From Desulfobacterales bacterium (GTDB lineage: Bacteria > Desulfobacterota > Desulfobacteria > Desulfobacterales > JAUCGF01), in the NCBI GenBank assembly GCA_029940345.1, contig JAOZRC010000308.1:1-6587 (forward strand): a stretch of DNA of 6,587 nt, given 5' to 3'. A program made the translations under genes and the position numbers. This document shows positions 6,541-6,587 of the stretch, in pieces (position 1 is the first letter of the stretch; each line of letters begins with the position of its first letter). The notes under the pieces were generated by a model. The model had not been told where the DNA came from and ran no database searches. It saw only the letters and a list, made by a program, of their open reading frames with translations.

Positions 6541-6587
6541 AGAGCCTGTTTGAAAAGTCTTAAATCGGCTGCAAAAGCGTGAGAGCG
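6541..6587 (+). repeat. Right copy of 47-bp terminal inverted repeat, probable IS end
   Basis: This is the exact inverted copy of bases 5-51 and runs to the last base of the window, so the repeat may continue further. The element boundary is probably GAGCC at 6542, preceded by TAA (6539-6541) as on the left. The body would lie to the right. Both copies point outward, so the segment between them is flanked by the same type of element end in opposite orientations. Confidence 0.6.

Overview
The window looks like part of a Desulfobacterales-type (Desulfobacterota) bacterial chromosome or metagenomic contig. I infer this from the style of the SMC, FtsY and Uma2 proteins; no rRNA or other decisive marker is present. 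The smc-ftsY block is compact with fairly balanced base composition, while the flanks are visibly AT-rich and carry repeat and insertion-sequence signatures.

Layout. Bases 5-51 and 6541-6587 form a perfect 47-bp inverted repeat that looks like the ends of two insertion sequences facing away from each other. Bases 52-510 are AT-rich and non-coding, with a two-tier hairpin (196-262) and a weak candidate promoter. Bases 511-4110 hold smc, which keeps both ATPase head halves, the hinge and the coiled coils in one frame but carries two in-frame TAA codons 21 nt apart (1315-1317 and 1336-1338). Thirty bases later, behind a strong ribosome binding site, comes an intact ftsY (4141-5232). Next is a 161-bp segment with terminal inverted repeats (5238-5398) that resembles a small non-autonomous element with ISL3-like ends. 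On the minus strand, converging on ftsY, is a complete Uma2-family putative nuclease (5485-6366) with a repetitive, charged C-terminus. Upstream of it is a short open frame (6394-6537) cut off at the right-hand insertion-sequence boundary.

How the genes relate. smc (chromosome condensation and segregation) and ftsY (signal-recognition-particle receptor, membrane protein targeting) are neighbours in many bacteria and here have the spacing of an operon. The Uma2 gene is an accessory gene of unknown role. The most striking feature is an smc that is otherwise well preserved but split by two nonsense codons, in a segment bounded by IS-like repeats. The simplest reading is a recent pseudogene in an IS-rich genome, perhaps tolerated because another smc copy exists. 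A split SMC or translational recoding are less likely alternatives. I found no clear undescribed multi-gene system.
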